A stretch of DNA of 64,000 nucleotides from Acidobacteriota bacterium (GCA_021832085.1 JAKBLM010000008.1:1-64000); one strand, 5' to 3'. Positions 47,723 to 58,147 are shown, counted from the first letter of the stretch. Notes: generated from the sequence alone by a model not told the origin. A program made the numbers and translations.

Positions 47723-49759
47723 TCAGGTGAGCCAGGAAAGCAGTTGCGCCGCCCACTGGTCGAGGAATTGGCAGTAGACGGCCAGCTTGCCGATGGCCAA
47801 GCCCTGGAAGTCGGTGGTGCGGCTGTTGTTAAACATGTCGCGATCGAGCCACACCTCGTGCCCGGGATCGATTTCCGCCGAAACCACGCGATCCGGCCGG
47901 ACGTAGGAGAGGCGCACCCAGCGGTCGCGGCCGTTCCACTGCGCGTCGACGGTTTTGCCGTCGTCGAAACGAATGCGCACCCGGACGGGCAAGACGAAAT
48001 CGCCCTTACGATGGATGAGCACGGTGTCGTCGTAGAGCTGCCGGCCTTTCCGGCGCGGCGTCCACCAGTCCACACGGCTCCAATCAACGCTGAGCACCTC
48101 GTAATCGAGAATGCTGGTGCCGCTGACGGCCTGATCGAAATACGGATCGAGATTGCGGTCGGCGACCTGGTTGATGGTGCTCAGGAAATCGGCGCCGGTC
48201 GGGTGGGTGAAGCGATAGCGGAGGAAATAGGTGCGCAGGGCGCGCTGCATCGTCTGCCGGCCGATCATCCCTTCGAGCGTGAGGAGCACGGTGGCCGTCT
48301 TGCCGTAGCTGATCGCGCCATAGGCGTTGGAATTCATGAACTGCCAAGCGAAACGCGTCAGCGGATCGGTATCGGGCAGGCTGAGGTAGGAAAGGCGCTG
48401 CTCCTCGGCGTCGTCGAGCGTCAGGCCGTGGAAATCGATCATCGAATGGCCGTGCCCGTAGAGAGCGTCCATCACTTTCACTTCGGAATAGCTGTTGATG
48501 CCCTCGTCGAGCCAGGCGTCCTCGAACTCGTTGGTCGCCACCATGCCGTACCAATATTGGTGGCCGAATTCGTGCACCACGACCATTTCCGGCTCGCGGA
48601 TGCCGGCAGGCACCCACCAGGTGGTGCCCGCGGTGATCAGCGTGGGATATTCCATGCCGCCGGCGTCCATCGCGCCGTTCGGAGGATCGACGACAGTGAT
48701 CGTGTCGTAAGGATAGGGGTCATAGGCGCGGTCGAAATAGGCCATCGCGCCTTTGAGCGCATGCAGGTAGCGCGCAGTTGAGCTCTCGTGCCCCGGCGAC
48801 ATCAACAGGTGAATGTGGACCAAGCCGGCGCTGCCGGCCCAGGAATCCTCGACGTCGCGGAAATGAGGGCTGGCGGTCCAGGCGAAATCGTGGACGTCAG
48901 CGGCCTGGAAGGTGACGGTTTTGGAGCCGTGGAGATCCTGGACGGTCGAGATCTCATCGCCGACGGCGCCGACGACGTAGTTGCTCGGCAAGGTGATGCG
49001 AACGAGGTAGGTGCCGAAATCGGCGAAGAACTCGCTATTGGCATGGAACTGGTGGCAATTCCAGGCGCCTTGCCACCAAACGCCCACCTTCGGGAACCAC
49101 TGGCCGACCATGAAGAAGTCGCGCTTATAGCCGGTGCGCTCCATCACCTCCGGCAGTTGATCGTGGAAGGCGATGTGAAACGTCACCCACTCGTTCGGAG
49201 GGACCGGGTGCGGCAGCTTCACCTCGAAGACGGTGCGGTCGTTCGCATTCGCGTCGTCCGGGTGAATGAAGCGCATCTGCCCGGTGAGATCGCCCATGCC
49301 TTCCACCTGAAAACTGCTGACAGTGATCGAGCCGAAGTGAGCCGGATTCCAGGCCGAACCGGAGCCGGTGCCGCGGGTACCCATCTGATTCACTTCGGTC
49401 ATGAAAGTGGATTGCGGCTGAAACGCGTTCAGGTAGAGATGGAAGGGAAAGGTGTCGAGCGGCTGCCCGGTGAGATTGTGGTAGCGCAGCGTTTCGACGG
49501 CATCGATGGTCTTCCGGGAAGGGTTGAGACGGGCATCGATCTGGTAGGCGACCACGCGGACAGAAAACGGGCGCTGCAAAGGCGCTGAGGCTGCCGTGGG
49601 AGACGGCGCGGCCGGAGGCGCCGTCTGCTGCTGCGGAGTCAGTTTGACAGCGCGCGCCGGGCGCGTGGTTTGGGTCTCTTGGCGCGCGGCAAGGCCCAGG
49701 CCAGACGCCGCCGCAACTGCCAGCAAGGGCAGAAGTACACTAAAAGCTCGGGATCGCAT
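47723..49759 (-). CDS. Secreted M1-family metallopeptidase
   Basis: A 678-residue exported aminopeptidase-type enzyme. A signal peptide (AFSVLLPLLAVAAASGLGLA) and a Pro/Ala/Thr-rich stretch lead to an M1 N-domain (about 65-290) and the catalytic domain. The zinc site is HEFGH (396-400) with the distal Glu419 in DAWLDEG, 18 residues on, and the exopeptidase-type GGMEY motif is at 368-372. The C-terminal portion is shorter than in aminopeptidase N. It probably acts on extracellular or periplasmic peptides. It is divergent from the UDP-glucuronate decarboxylase gene. Confidence 0.9.
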   Translation of the reverse strand: MRSRAFSVLLPLLAVAAASGLGLAARQETQTTRPARAVKLTPQQQTAPPAAPSPTAASAPLQRPFSVRVVAYQIDARLNPSRKTIDAVETLRYHNLTGQPLDTFPFHLYLNAFQPQSTFMTEVNQMGTRGTGSGSAWNPAHFGSITVSSFQVEGMGDLTGQMRFIHPDDANANDRTVFEVKLPHPVPPNEWVTFHIAFHDQLPEVMERTGYKRDFFMVGQWFPKVGVWWQGAWNCHQFHANSEFFADFGTYLVRITLPSNYVVGAVGDEISTVQDLHGSKTVTFQAADVHDFAWTASPHFRDVEDSWAGSAGLVHIHLLMSPGHESSTARYLHALKGAMAYFDRAYDPYPYDTITVVDPPNGAMDAGGMEYPTLITAGTTWWVPAGIREPEMVVVHEFGHQYWYGMVATNEFEDAWLDEGINSYSEVKVMDALYGHGHSMIDFHGLTLDDAEEQRLSYLSLPDTDPLTRFAWQFMNSNAYGAISYGKTATVLLTLEGMIGRQTMQRALRTYFLRYRFTHPTGADFLSTINQVADRNLDPYFDQAVSGTSILDYEVLSVDWSRVDWWTPRRKGRQLYDDTVLIHRKGDFVLPVRVRIRFDDGKTVDAQWNGRDRWVRLSYVRPDRVVSAEIDPGHEVWLDRDMFNNSRTTDFQGLAIGKLAVYCQFLDQWAAQLLSWLT

Positions 49760-49984
49760 TCACACCACCAAGGAGTCTGCTGGCATCCTACACTGGGTCG
49801 ATGGGCGCGGCCAAGAGGGGCCTTGGAGTCATCAGTGAATCGATGACAAAACGCAAATTCTTCGCTGACCGCTGCTTTTCCCCTGCGGAGACTGCTCCCC
49901 ACGGGCTAGAATAGCGAAACCGGCCACCGGGGCCGGCTTCTTCGACTCGTCGAAGGAATCCCAGTGGATTTTCAGGCAGGTAAA

Positions 49985-50929
49985 ATGCGCGCTGTTGTCA
50001 CCGGTGGAGCGGGGTTTCTCGGTTCTCACCTCTGCGATCTGCTAATCGAGAAGGGCTGGCAGGTGCTCTGCCTCGACAACCTGGTTACAGGCAGCGAAGA
50101 CAACGTCGCGCACCTGCTTAGCAACCCACGATTCGAAATGATCCGGCACGACGTGACGCGGCCGATCGCCGTCGAGGGGCCGGTCCAGGCGGTGTTTCAT
50201 TTTGCGTGCCCGGCCAGCCCGGTTGATTACCTGCGACTGCCTATCGAAACGCTCGAAGTCGGCTCGCTTGGCACGCGGAACACGCTCGAGCTGGCCCAGG
50301 CGAAAGGGGCGCGGCATCTGCTGGCTTCGACCTCGGAATGCTACGGCGACCCGGAAGTATCGCCGCAGCCGGAAAGCTACTGGGGTCATGTGAATCCGAT
50401 TGGGCCGCGCAGCGTGTACGACGAAGCCAAGCGTTTCTCCGAGGCGCTGACAATGGCTTATCACCGTGCCCGCGGCGTGGACACGCGCATCGTGCGGATC
50501 TTCAATACCTACGGGCCGCGTATGAGACTGAACGACGGGCGTGTGCTGCCGAATTTCGTCTACCAGGCACTGACCGGCCAGGCGCTTACCGTCTACGGCG
50601 ACGGGCGACAGACGCGCAGCTTCTGCTACGTCTCGGACCTGATCGACGGCATCTATCGGCTCTTCGAGAGCGATCATCACGAGCCGGTCAACATCGGCAA
50701 TCCCCGGGAAATGACGATTCTGGAATTCGCCGAGATGGTACTGAAATTCGCCGGCTCGGCGTCCGGCATCCGGTTCGAGCCGCTGCCGACCGACGACCCG
50801 AAGCGGCGCTGCCCGGATATTGCCAAGGCGAAGCGCTTGCTCGGCTGGGAGCCGCGCGTGGCGCTCGAGGAAGGCCTGCCTCCGACGATCGAGTTCTTCC
50901 GCCGAGTGGTGAAGGTGCGGCAGGGCTGA
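49985..50929 (+). CDS. uxs: UDP-glucuronate decarboxylase (UDP-xylose synthase)
   Basis: About 314 residues of the extended SDR family. Markers are the NAD motif [10 protein letters not shown], the UXS-specific [20 protein letters not shown], the catalytic Ser and Tyr-Lys pair ([18 protein letters not shown]) and [19 protein letters not shown]. It converts UDP-glucuronate to UDP-xylose, using the product of the convergent UDP-glucose dehydrogenase next door. I start at ATG 49985 because the Rossmann strand then begins at residue 2. A GTG at 49964 would add seven residues. Confidence 0.9.
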   Translation: MRAVVTGGAGFLGSHLCDLLIEKGWQVLCLDNLVTGSEDNVAHLLSNPRFEMIRHDVTRPIAVEGPVQAVFHFACPASPVDYLRLPIETLEVGSLGTRNTLELAQAKGARHLLASTSECYGDPEVSPQPESYWGHVNPIGPRSVYDEAKRFSEALTMAYHRARGVDTRIVRIFNTYGPRMRLNDGRVLPNFVYQALTGQALTVYGDGRQTRSFCYVSDLIDGIYRLFESDHHEPVNIGNPREMTILEFAEMVLKFAGSASGIRFEPLPTDDPKRRCPDIAKAKRLLGWEPRVALEEGLPPTIEFFRRVVKVRQG

Positions 50930-51071
50930 AAGCGCGGGCATGACAGGAGAAACGCCGGCGTGACGCGGGTGCCAGCGTGCCTTGTGGCCGCGGCAAGGGC
51001 GCGAGCCAGAGGCGGACGATAGGCCAGCGTTACGCAAACTGGTTGGGCCAGCGCACGCGTGACGGCCGCGA

Positions 51072-52448
51072 TCAGGCCGGCAGCCCGATCGAGTCGCCGT
51101 CGGGACGTCCCACCGACTGGTATTCGAAGCCGAGGGCGCGAATTGTCTTCGGATCGAGCAGATTGCGGCCATCCATCAGAAGGGGTCGGGCCATCTCGGC
51201 CTGGATCTTTTCCCAATCCAAACGGGCAAATTCGGGCCACTCGGTGGCGATAACGAGCGCGTCGGCACCCCGGGCCACGGCGTAAGCATCGGCCTCGTAA
51301 TTCACACCGGGCAACTCGGTACGCGCCTTTTCCATCGCTTGCGGATCGTAGGCGTGGACCTCGGCCCCTTCGGCGAGCAGGCGCGCGGCCAGCTTGAGGG
51401 CGGGCGAAAAACGGGTGTCGTCGGTATTCGCCTTGAAGGCCAGGCCGAGCAGGCCGATGCGCTTGTCGCGCACCACCCAGAGCGCGTGCCGGATCTTTTC
51501 GACGAAACGCTCGATCTGATGGTGATTGAGCGACTCGGCTTCCTTGAGCAGACGGAAATCCATGCCGGCGCGCTCGGCCAGCCGAATGAAGGCCTGGATG
51601 TCCTTGGGGAAGCAGAAGCCGCCAAACCCGAGACCGGCGCGCAAGAAATGAGGACCGATGCGGGGATCGAGACCCATCGCGCGAGTGACCTCCTCGACGT
51701 TGGCGCCCAGGCGTTCGCAGAGATCGGCCAGCGCGTTCGCATAGGAGATTTTGAGCGCCAGGAAGGAATTGGAAGCGTGCTTGATCAGCTCGGAGCTGGC
51801 AATCGTGGTGACGACGAAAGCAGGCTCGGGGGCCCCTTGGCAGCCGGAGGGGTGCACCGGGCAACGGAACTTGCCATCGAGCACCGGCTGGTAGATCTCG
51901 CGCAACTGGCGCTCGGTCTGCTCGTCCTCGACGCCGACGACGATCCGGTCTGGATGCAGGAAATCCTCGACGCCGGTACCCTCGCGGAGGAATTCGGGAT
52001 TCGAAGCTACCCGGAATTTGGAGCCGGAATTGCGGCCGTAAACGGCGAGTGCGCGCTTCAGCTCCTGGCCGGTGCGGACGGGGACGGTGCTCTTTTCCAC
52101 GACGAGCTTGGGCGAACGGGCTTCACTGGCGATCATCCGGGCCACGTGATCGATCGCGCTGAGATCTGAGTCTCCATTTTCGAGCGGCGGAGTTCCCACG
52201 CAGATGAAGATCGCGTCGCCGCTGCGGACGGTCTCGCCGGCATCCTCGGCCAGGGAGAGCCGGCCCTCCTGCCGGTTGCGCAGGAAGAGCTCTTCGAGAT
52301 GAGGTTCGTAGATGGGCATGCGCCCATCGCGCAGCATCTGTGCTTTTGCCGTGTCACTATCGAAGCAGACGACCGAGTGGCCGACTTCGGCCAGGCAGGT
52401 GCCCGTCACAAGCCCTACATATCCACATCCGATCACTGAGATTCGCAA
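51072..52448 (-). CDS. ugd: UDP-glucose 6-dehydrogenase
   Basis: A 458-residue enzyme that oxidises UDP-glucose to UDP-glucuronate with two NAD+. The NAD motif is IGCGYVGLVTG (6-16), the central helix has ELIKHASNSFLALKISYAN (Lys223, Asn227), and the catalytic cysteine is Cys279 in GFGGFCFPKD. The C-terminal UDP-binding part has GLAFKANTDDTRFSPAL. It closes the minus-strand polysaccharide gene row and is convergent with the decarboxylase, giving a UDP-glucose to UDP-xylose route. Confidence 0.95.
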   Translation of the reverse strand: MRISVIGCGYVGLVTGTCLAEVGHSVVCFDSDTAKAQMLRDGRMPIYEPHLEELFLRNRQEGRLSLAEDAGETVRSGDAIFICVGTPPLENGDSDLSAIDHVARMIASEARSPKLVVEKSTVPVRTGQELKRALAVYGRNSGSKFRVASNPEFLREGTGVEDFLHPDRIVVGVEDEQTERQLREIYQPVLDGKFRCPVHPSGCQGAPEPAFVVTTIASSELIKHASNSFLALKISYANALADLCERLGANVEEVTRAMGLDPRIGPHFLRAGLGFGGFCFPKDIQAFIRLAERAGMDFRLLKEAESLNHHQIERFVEKIRHALWVVRDKRIGLLGLAFKANTDDTRFSPALKLAARLLAEGAEVHAYDPQAMEKARTELPGVNYEADAYAVARGADALVIATEWPEFARLDWEKIQAEMARPLLMDGRNLLDPKTIRALGFEYQSVGRPDGDSIGLPA

Positions 52449-52583
52449 TGGAAGGCTCCTCGCTCGATCAATTTCGAATTTCCATTATTGCTCATGATGA
52501 TCGCAGCGGAAAGTTCCTCCGAGCAGGGCCGCGCCTTGGGACAGGCGAAGGTATATTACAAAAGATACATCCTGAAGGGCAGA

Positions 52584-53819
52584 TTACTCTTCGGAGCCGC
52601 TCGAGAAAATGTCGCGGGTCAATAATCCACGCAGACCGAGCCAAAGCAGCCGCGGCTGGGTCTGGCAAAGGCGCCACAGCATGCGGGCGGCCTCGTCCCG
52701 ATGAAACCGCTCTAGCGATTGCCGAGCGCCCGGATTGAGCAGATCAAGCAGGCGCGAATAATCCGACTGGCGGAACTGATGCAGGGAGCGGCGAACCAGT
52801 AGGTGCAGGTTCAGCTCCCGCCGTAGCGAGCGCAACTCACCCGCGCCGTCAGCGTGGAGAATGGCCTGGGCCACGGCGTGTGCGCCGCGCAGCCCGGTGA
52901 CGATCCCGCCAACCGTTGTTACCTTCACCTGGCAGGCGGCATCGCCCACCAGATAGACGTCGGCCTCGCCAAAGCGCCGATGCACGGGCACCCAGCCGCG
53001 ATAGAGCGGGATGCGCGCGCCCTGATATTCGAGCGGATCAAAACCGTGTTTTTCGAGGAAGGCTTCAAGGCTGCGCCGCGTCCTGGCACCATCTTCGCCG
53101 ATCAGTCCCAGCGCCCCGCGATCACCGCGTTCGGGAATCAGCCAGTAGAAATACGGCGTGTCGTCGGGAACGAACCAGACCCGAACCGTATCGCGCGGAT
53201 AGTCGGCCGGGAGGCGAACCAGAGCCTGGAGCAGCGGCACTGTTTCCGGCCTGGGCCAGCCGGCCGAACGAGCGACCTCGCTCAAGGCGCCATCAGCGCC
53301 GACGATGGTGGAAGCAAGTACGGTTTCGCGGGCGCCATCTTCCCGGCGCTCGAACCCAAGTTCCAGCCCGCCCGGGCCGGATGAAAGGCTCAGGAAACGC
53401 CGGCCCAGCGACAATTCCGCCCCGTTGGCAAGGGCCCTGTCGGCCAGCGACTGGATCAGCTTGGCGCGCTCGATGATCAGGTCAGGGCGATCCAACGAGA
53501 ATTGCGCTGAGCGGCCGTCGCTCCAAACCTCGAACCGCCGAATTTCGTTGACCACCGACGGTTCGCCGAGCGAACCGAGCATTTCCCGCATTCGGCAGGT
53601 GACGATCAGGGAGCGTGAAGAGGGTTCCAGTCGGTCCGCTTGCTCGTAAACGCGCACCCGGCGGCCGCTTCGGCTTAGCAGCCATGCCGTGTAGAAACCG
53701 GCGGCCGAGCCGCCCACCACGGCTACCGGAGCCGCGCCACCACGCCAGCGGACTATTCTTTCGGATTGAATTTCAGGCGTTCGAGAAGTCACTGACCAAG
53801 TCTGCCCCAATCCTTCCAA
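52584..53819 (-). CDS. FAD-dependent oxidoreductase (geranylgeranyl-reductase-like)
   Basis: A 411-residue flavoprotein. The Rossmann FAD motif is VAVVGGSAAGFYTAWLLSRSG, followed by the EQADRLEP acidic end of the second strand, and the second FAD contact is DVYLVGDAACQVKVTTVGGI, as in geranylgeranyl reductase or squalene-epoxidase-like proteins. The C-terminal 80 residues are Arg/Leu-rich helices. It may reduce or hydroxylate an isoprenoid or a sugar-linked intermediate. The location in a polyprenol-dependent glycan locus is suggestive only. The start is uncertain: TTG at 53819 or GTG at 53792. Confidence 0.75.
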   Translation of the reverse strand: MEGLGQTWSVTSRTPEIQSERIVRWRGGAAPVAVVGGSAAGFYTAWLLSRSGRRVRVYEQADRLEPSSRSLIVTCRMREMLGSLGEPSVVNEIRRFEVWSDGRSAQFSLDRPDLIIERAKLIQSLADRALANGAELSLGRRFLSLSSGPGGLELGFERREDGARETVLASTIVGADGALSEVARSAGWPRPETVPLLQALVRLPADYPRDTVRVWFVPDDTPYFYWLIPERGDRGALGLIGEDGARTRRSLEAFLEKHGFDPLEYQGARIPLYRGWVPVHRRFGEADVYLVGDAACQVKVTTVGGIVTGLRGAHAVAQAILHADGAGELRSLRRELNLHLLVRRSLHQFRQSDYSRLLDLLNPGARQSLERFHRDEAARMLWRLCQTQPRLLWLGLRGLLTRDIFSSGSEE

Positions 53820-53915
53820 TCGAAAACCTACAGTATACCCAACCCGAAGCGCGTTCTGGAAAAGCCTCCAGCCGCTCCTGGCACGCGCCCGAAGTGCGGC
53901 GGACCGCAGGGCGGA

Positions 53916-54962
53916 TCAGAGGGGCCGGTGGGGTTTCCGCTGAGCCTCGTAAGGCGCCGATTCCAGAGCCATGGCACCAACGACGGCGGTCACGGCGACG
54001 ACAACGAAGAGGATATAAGAAGGAGTTGCTCGCCAATAGGCGACCCCAAGCGCCAAGGCTCCCCCCAAAACGCCCAGGCCGTAGAGCACGACGACCGCAC
54101 CGCGCTGGCCGCAGCCGAGGTTCGACAATCGGTGCGCCGTGTGGTCCTTCCCCGGCGAGGCGAAGGGCAGTAAGCCCCGCCGCGCGCGGGAAAGAGAAAC
54201 CAGGAAAGTATCAAAGATCGGCACCAGAAGGATGAATACCGGCACAATCCACTCGGTCGAATGCGGCATCCAGTCGGGCCGGAGCTTGAGTCCCAGAGTC
54301 GCCATCAGGAAACCGAGAAACATGGCCCCGGAATCTCCCATGAAGATTTTCGCCGGCTTGAAATTCCAGCGCAGAAATCCCACCGCGGCACCAAGCGTGG
54401 CCGCAGCAAGCACTCGAACGATCGTTTGACCCGCGAGCGAGGCAAACAGGGTGAAATAGGCGGCACCGATTGCGGCCACGCCGGCACATAATCCGTCCAT
54501 GTGATCGAGAATGCTGAACGCCGCCGTGACGCCTACTACCCACACCAAGGTGAGCGCCACATCCAACACTGGGCCGTACTTCGGCAAGAAGGGCGTGAAG
54601 ACGTTGGCACGGATGCCCGAAACAAGGAGGATCACCGCCGCAGCCGGCATCGCCAGAAACAGCTTCACCTGGTGGTGCAAAAGGCCCCTGTCGTCCAGCA
54701 GCCCGACCAACCCCAGCAGCGTCGCGCCGCCGAGAATGCCCACCGTCTCCGCCTGCCAATGGCCGCGCAGGGAAACCAGCGTCGCCAGCAAAACACCGCA
54801 ATAGATGGCCAGCCCACCGAGCAGCGGCATCGGTGCGACGTGAATCTTGCGCGCCGTCGGCAGATCGACCATGCCAACCTGCAGCGCGAGCCTGCGCACT
54901 GGAACTGTGAGCACAAGGCTCGCCACCATTGCGACGGCCACCGTCAGCAGGGTCGCTAGCAT
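53916..54962 (-). CDS. WecA/TagO-type polyprenyl-phosphate GlcNAc-1-P transferase
   Basis: A 348-residue membrane enzyme with about ten helices. It starts glycan assembly by transferring a sugar-1-phosphate to undecaprenyl phosphate. Family motifs are present: LPTARKIHVAPMPLLGG, the Asp-Asp pair in GLLDDRG, SILDHMDGLCAG in place of NxxNxxDGxDG, KIFMGDSGAMFLG, PIFDTFLV and the C-terminal DHTAHRLSNLG. The sugar, GlcNAc or a related one, cannot be decided from sequence. The ATG is at 54962. Confidence 0.88.
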   Translation of the reverse strand: MLATLLTVAVAMVASLVLTVPVRRLALQVGMVDLPTARKIHVAPMPLLGGLAIYCGVLLATLVSLRGHWQAETVGILGGATLLGLVGLLDDRGLLHHQVKLFLAMPAAAVILLVSGIRANVFTPFLPKYGPVLDVALTLVWVVGVTAAFSILDHMDGLCAGVAAIGAAYFTLFASLAGQTIVRVLAAATLGAAVGFLRWNFKPAKIFMGDSGAMFLGFLMATLGLKLRPDWMPHSTEWIVPVFILLVPIFDTFLVSLSRARRGLLPFASPGKDHTAHRLSNLGCGQRGAVVVLYGLGVLGGALALGVAYWRATPSYILFVVVAVTAVVGAMALESAPYEAQRKPHRPL

Positions 54963-55143
54963 GGGAATTGGCTAGTGTACCGTTTACCGGGCATGCGGTC
55001 GAGGAACAGTTCGGGCCGGTTTCTTTCAGATGTAGTACCACAAGTACCAATCGCCGGGCCGAGCCGGCCCGCCGGCAAAAGCGGGGGATCGTTCTCGACC
55101 GCCAGCCAACGCGCTTTGCCCAAGCCCTCTATCGGCGGGAGGT

Positions 55144-56340
55144 TCATTTTCCGCCAGCTTCCTCGACGACCTGCACGAGCCGGCGCAGTTGCCCGCTTCG
55201 CTCGAACTCGCGGGCCTTCTCCCGCGCCCGGCGGCCCATCTCAGCGAGCTGCTCCGGGCAGGCGCGCAACTCGCGGAGCGCGGCCGCGACCGCGGCAGGG
55301 TCGTCGGGATCGGCAACGCGGCCACAGCCGGCCGCCGTCACGATTCTCGCCACATCGCTACGGGGCGTGGTAACCGCCAGCACCGGCCGGCCGGCGGCCA
55401 GAATTCCATAGAGCTTGCTGGGAACGACGACGCCCTCAAGTCCCCGGCGGATCGTGATTACATGCACGTCGGCGGCAGCCAGCACATGCGGAATCTCTTC
55501 AGGAGGCCGAAACGGCAAAAAGCGAACGCCGCACACCTCGCGCGCCTGGCCGCCCAGTCGATCGCGCTGAGCCCCACCACCGACAAAGACCAGGCCGATT
55601 CCCTCGCCCTGAAGCTGGCGGGCAGCTTCGATCAGAGTGTTCCAGGCGCCATAGAAGCCCAGATTGCCGGCGTGGAGCGCCACAAACGGAAAGCCATTCC
55701 GGATGGCCCTGGTGGCCGGATGACCATTGACGGAGACGGGCTCGGCCAGTGGTGCGCCGTCGCGGACGACGGCGATGCGCGCCGGGTCGACGCCCTTGGC
55801 AGCGATGCGCTCTCGCATGTCGTCGCCAAGCACGATGATCCGTGACGCCTGGCGCAATGCCCAGCGGTGCATGCTTTCCCAAACATCAACCAAGCGCCCT
55901 TTCCCGACAATCTCGCCGCCTACGGCCATGTCCGGGTAGAGGTCGCGGATGTTGTAGACGAAGGGCAGCCGGCGCTGCCGGGCCACCCAGGCGCCGAGCA
56001 GGCCGACAATTGGCGGATCGGTCATGGTCATGATCAGATCGGCGGGAATGGTGAGGGCGGCAGGGAGAGCCAGCGAGAGATAGGAGAGATAGTTGCTGAC
56101 GCGCCGGCGCATGCGATGGCGCGGAAAGGCAGTCGATCCGACGCGGCGGATACGAACGGGGCCGCTGCGCTCGACCCTGGTGAGGTAAAGCGGGTGGTAG
56201 ACCGTGGGATCGTAGGAGGGCCGGCCGGCAAGCACGGTGACCTGGTGCCGCTCGGCGAGAGCCTCCACGACGGCGCACGCCATTTTTGCCGTCGCCGAAG
56301 TATCGGGGGGATAGTACTGGTTGATCAGCAGGATCTGCAT
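55144..56340 (-). CDS. GT4 glycosyltransferase (WbuB-like)
   Basis: A 398-residue GT-B fold enzyme. The N-terminal domain begins MQILLINQYYPPDTSATAKM and has the conserved YNIRDLYPD loop. The C-terminal nucleotide-binding domain has FVALHAGNLGFYGAWNTLIEA and GLEGVVVPSKLYGILAAGRP, the EX7E-equivalent loop of the WbuB/WcaI group. It adds a sugar to a lipid-linked glycan at the cytoplasmic membrane. It lies 10 bp downstream of the carbamoyltransferase. Confidence 0.9.
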   Translation of the reverse strand: MQILLINQYYPPDTSATAKMACAVVEALAERHQVTVLAGRPSYDPTVYHPLYLTRVERSGPVRIRRVGSTAFPRHRMRRRVSNYLSYLSLALPAALTIPADLIMTMTDPPIVGLLGAWVARQRRLPFVYNIRDLYPDMAVGGEIVGKGRLVDVWESMHRWALRQASRIIVLGDDMRERIAAKGVDPARIAVVRDGAPLAEPVSVNGHPATRAIRNGFPFVALHAGNLGFYGAWNTLIEAARQLQGEGIGLVFVGGGAQRDRLGGQAREVCGVRFLPFRPPEEIPHVLAAADVHVITIRRGLEGVVVPSKLYGILAAGRPVLAVTTPRSDVARIVTAAGCGRVADPDDPAAVAAALRELRACPEQLAEMGRRAREKAREFERSGQLRRLVQVVEEAGGK

Positions 56341-56350
56341 CGGTCGTGCT

Positions 56351-58147
56351 TCAAGATCTCTTCCCGTTTCCGCTCCCGGTTTCCCCGGCCGGGGAACCAG
56401 GCGGCACGGCGGGCTTGTCGATCAGGTAGTTGCCGATCACGAGCGCGTCCATTCGCGTGCGCAGGAAACAGTCCACGGCTTCCTGCGGCAGACAGACGAT
56501 CGGTTCGCTTTCGTTGAAAGAAGTATTGAGCAGGACAGGCACGCCGGTCTGGCGACGGAATTCCTGGAGCAGCGCCCAGAAGCGAGGGTTGGCCTCGCGA
56601 CTGACGGTTTGCAGGCGGCCGGTGCCATCGACATGGGTGGGCGCGGGGATCTCCTTCTGCTTCTCCGGGCGCACGGGAAACGCCATCTGCATGAACGGCG
56701 AGAGGCCGGGCGCGTCGAAATATTCGGCTACGGCCTCTTCGAGAATCGAGGGGGCAAACGGCCGGAAAGGTTCACGGTGCTTGATGCGGCGGTTCAGCGT
56801 TTCTTTCATATCGGCGCGGCGCGGATCGGCCAGAATGCTGCGATTGCCCAATGCTCGAGGGCCCCACTCCGCACGCCCCTGAAACCAGCCGAGGACCGCT
56901 CCACCGGCGATCAGCGCAGCGGTTTCGGTGAGCAACAGCGGCTCTTCGAGCCGGCGCACGCGAAATCCTTTTTCACCAAGGCCTTTTCCCCGGATCGCCT
57001 CCAGCAGCTGCGCTTCGCCGAAACCGGGGCCCCAATAGGCGTGATTCATCACGAACTGCCGCGGCCGGCCGAGAATCTGGTGGTGCAGATAGAAGGCGGC
57101 GCCCACAGCCAAGCCGGCATCGCCCGCCGCTGGTTGCACCCAGACGCGTTCGAACGCGGTTTTCTCGAAGATCTTCCCGTTGACGACGCAGTTGAACGCG
57201 ACGCCGCCCGCCAAGCACAGGTTTTTCATTCCGGTGCGGCGATGCAGCTGATTCAGCATGGCGAAAAGCACCTCTTCGAGCACGGCCTGCTGGGTTGCAG
57301 CCAGGTCCTGATGGCGTTTCTCGATCGGCTCTTCGGGCTTGCGTGCTGGACCGAGGCGCCGCACAAGCAAGGCGGAGAACAATTGGCCGAGAACCGGGGA
57401 CTGGTTGCCGTTGCTCCAGGTCATCTCGGCGCCGCGGCGGTGGTGGACGAAATATTCGAGTCCCAGGCGGAAGCCGACGTCCGGGCGCGGCTGCAAGATC
57501 CTGCGGAATTCCTCGAGGTGGGCCGGTTCGCCGTAGGAGCCGAGTCCCATGACCTTGAACTCATCGCCGAATCGCCAGAAGCCAAGATATTGCGTGAGCG
57601 CGGTGTAGTAGATGCCAAGCGAATGGGGGAAGGCGGTATCGCCGTGCACCTCCATGCGCGCGCCGCGCCCGACGCCCCACATCGCGCTAGCGAAATCGCC
57701 GAGCCCGTCGACCGAAAGCAGCGCCGCCTGATCGAACGGCGAGACGAAAAACGTGCTGGCCAGATGGGCGCGGTGATGCTCGATCCGGTGAATTTTGGCG
57801 TGGATGCGCTCGGGAGCGATGCCCAGGGATTCGGCGAGTTGGTGGCGGAGATCGGCGAAACGAGCGACGACATGGGCGCGGTCGGCGGCAAAACGAGGCA
57901 AACGGGCGGCGTAGTAGAGTTTTTTCCACAACCGCGCCCAAGGATTGCGCGGCACGACGATGTAATCGACCTCGTCGATGCCGAGGCCCGCTTCCTGCAG
58001 GCAATAGCGAATCGCCTGCGAGGGGAAGCCGGCGGCGTATTTCACGCGATTGAAGCGCTCTTCCTCGACCGCAGCAATGAGGTGGCCGTCCTGGACGACC
58101 GCCGCGGAGGCGTTTGGGTGATAGGCATTGATGGCAAGGATATTCAA
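56351..58147 (-). CDS. NodU/TobZ-family O-carbamoyltransferase
   Basis: About 598 residues. It uses carbamoyl phosphate and ATP to carbamoylate a sugar hydroxyl. The N-terminal Kae1-like domain begins NILAINAYHPNASAAVV and has the metal-binding EHHRAHLAS motif and LLSVDGLGDFA. The C-terminal YrdC-like-partner region has KNLCLAGGVAFNCVVNGKI and the closing PVLLNTSFNESEPIVCLP. The frame opens at TTG 58162, but TTG 58147 has GAGGG 6 nt upstream and overlaps the asnB stop (TTGA), so I use it. It probably decorates the polysaccharide made by this locus. Confidence 0.88.
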   Translation of the reverse strand: MNILAINAYHPNASAAVVQDGHLIAAVEEERFNRVKYAAGFPSQAIRYCLQEAGLGIDEVDYIVVPRNPWARLWKKLYYAARLPRFAADRAHVVARFADLRHQLAESLGIAPERIHAKIHRIEHHRAHLASTFFVSPFDQAALLSVDGLGDFASAMWGVGRGARMEVHGDTAFPHSLGIYYTALTQYLGFWRFGDEFKVMGLGSYGEPAHLEEFRRILQPRPDVGFRLGLEYFVHHRRGAEMTWSNGNQSPVLGQLFSALLVRRLGPARKPEEPIEKRHQDLAATQQAVLEEVLFAMLNQLHRRTGMKNLCLAGGVAFNCVVNGKIFEKTAFERVWVQPAAGDAGLAVGAAFYLHHQILGRPRQFVMNHAYWGPGFGEAQLLEAIRGKGLGEKGFRVRRLEEPLLLTETAALIAGGAVLGWFQGRAEWGPRALGNRSILADPRRADMKETLNRRIKHREPFRPFAPSILEEAVAEYFDAPGLSPFMQMAFPVRPEKQKEIPAPTHVDGTGRLQTVSREANPRFWALLQEFRRQTGVPVLLNTSFNESEPIVCLPQEAVDCFLRTRMDALVIGNYLIDKPAVPPGSPAGETGSGNGKRS

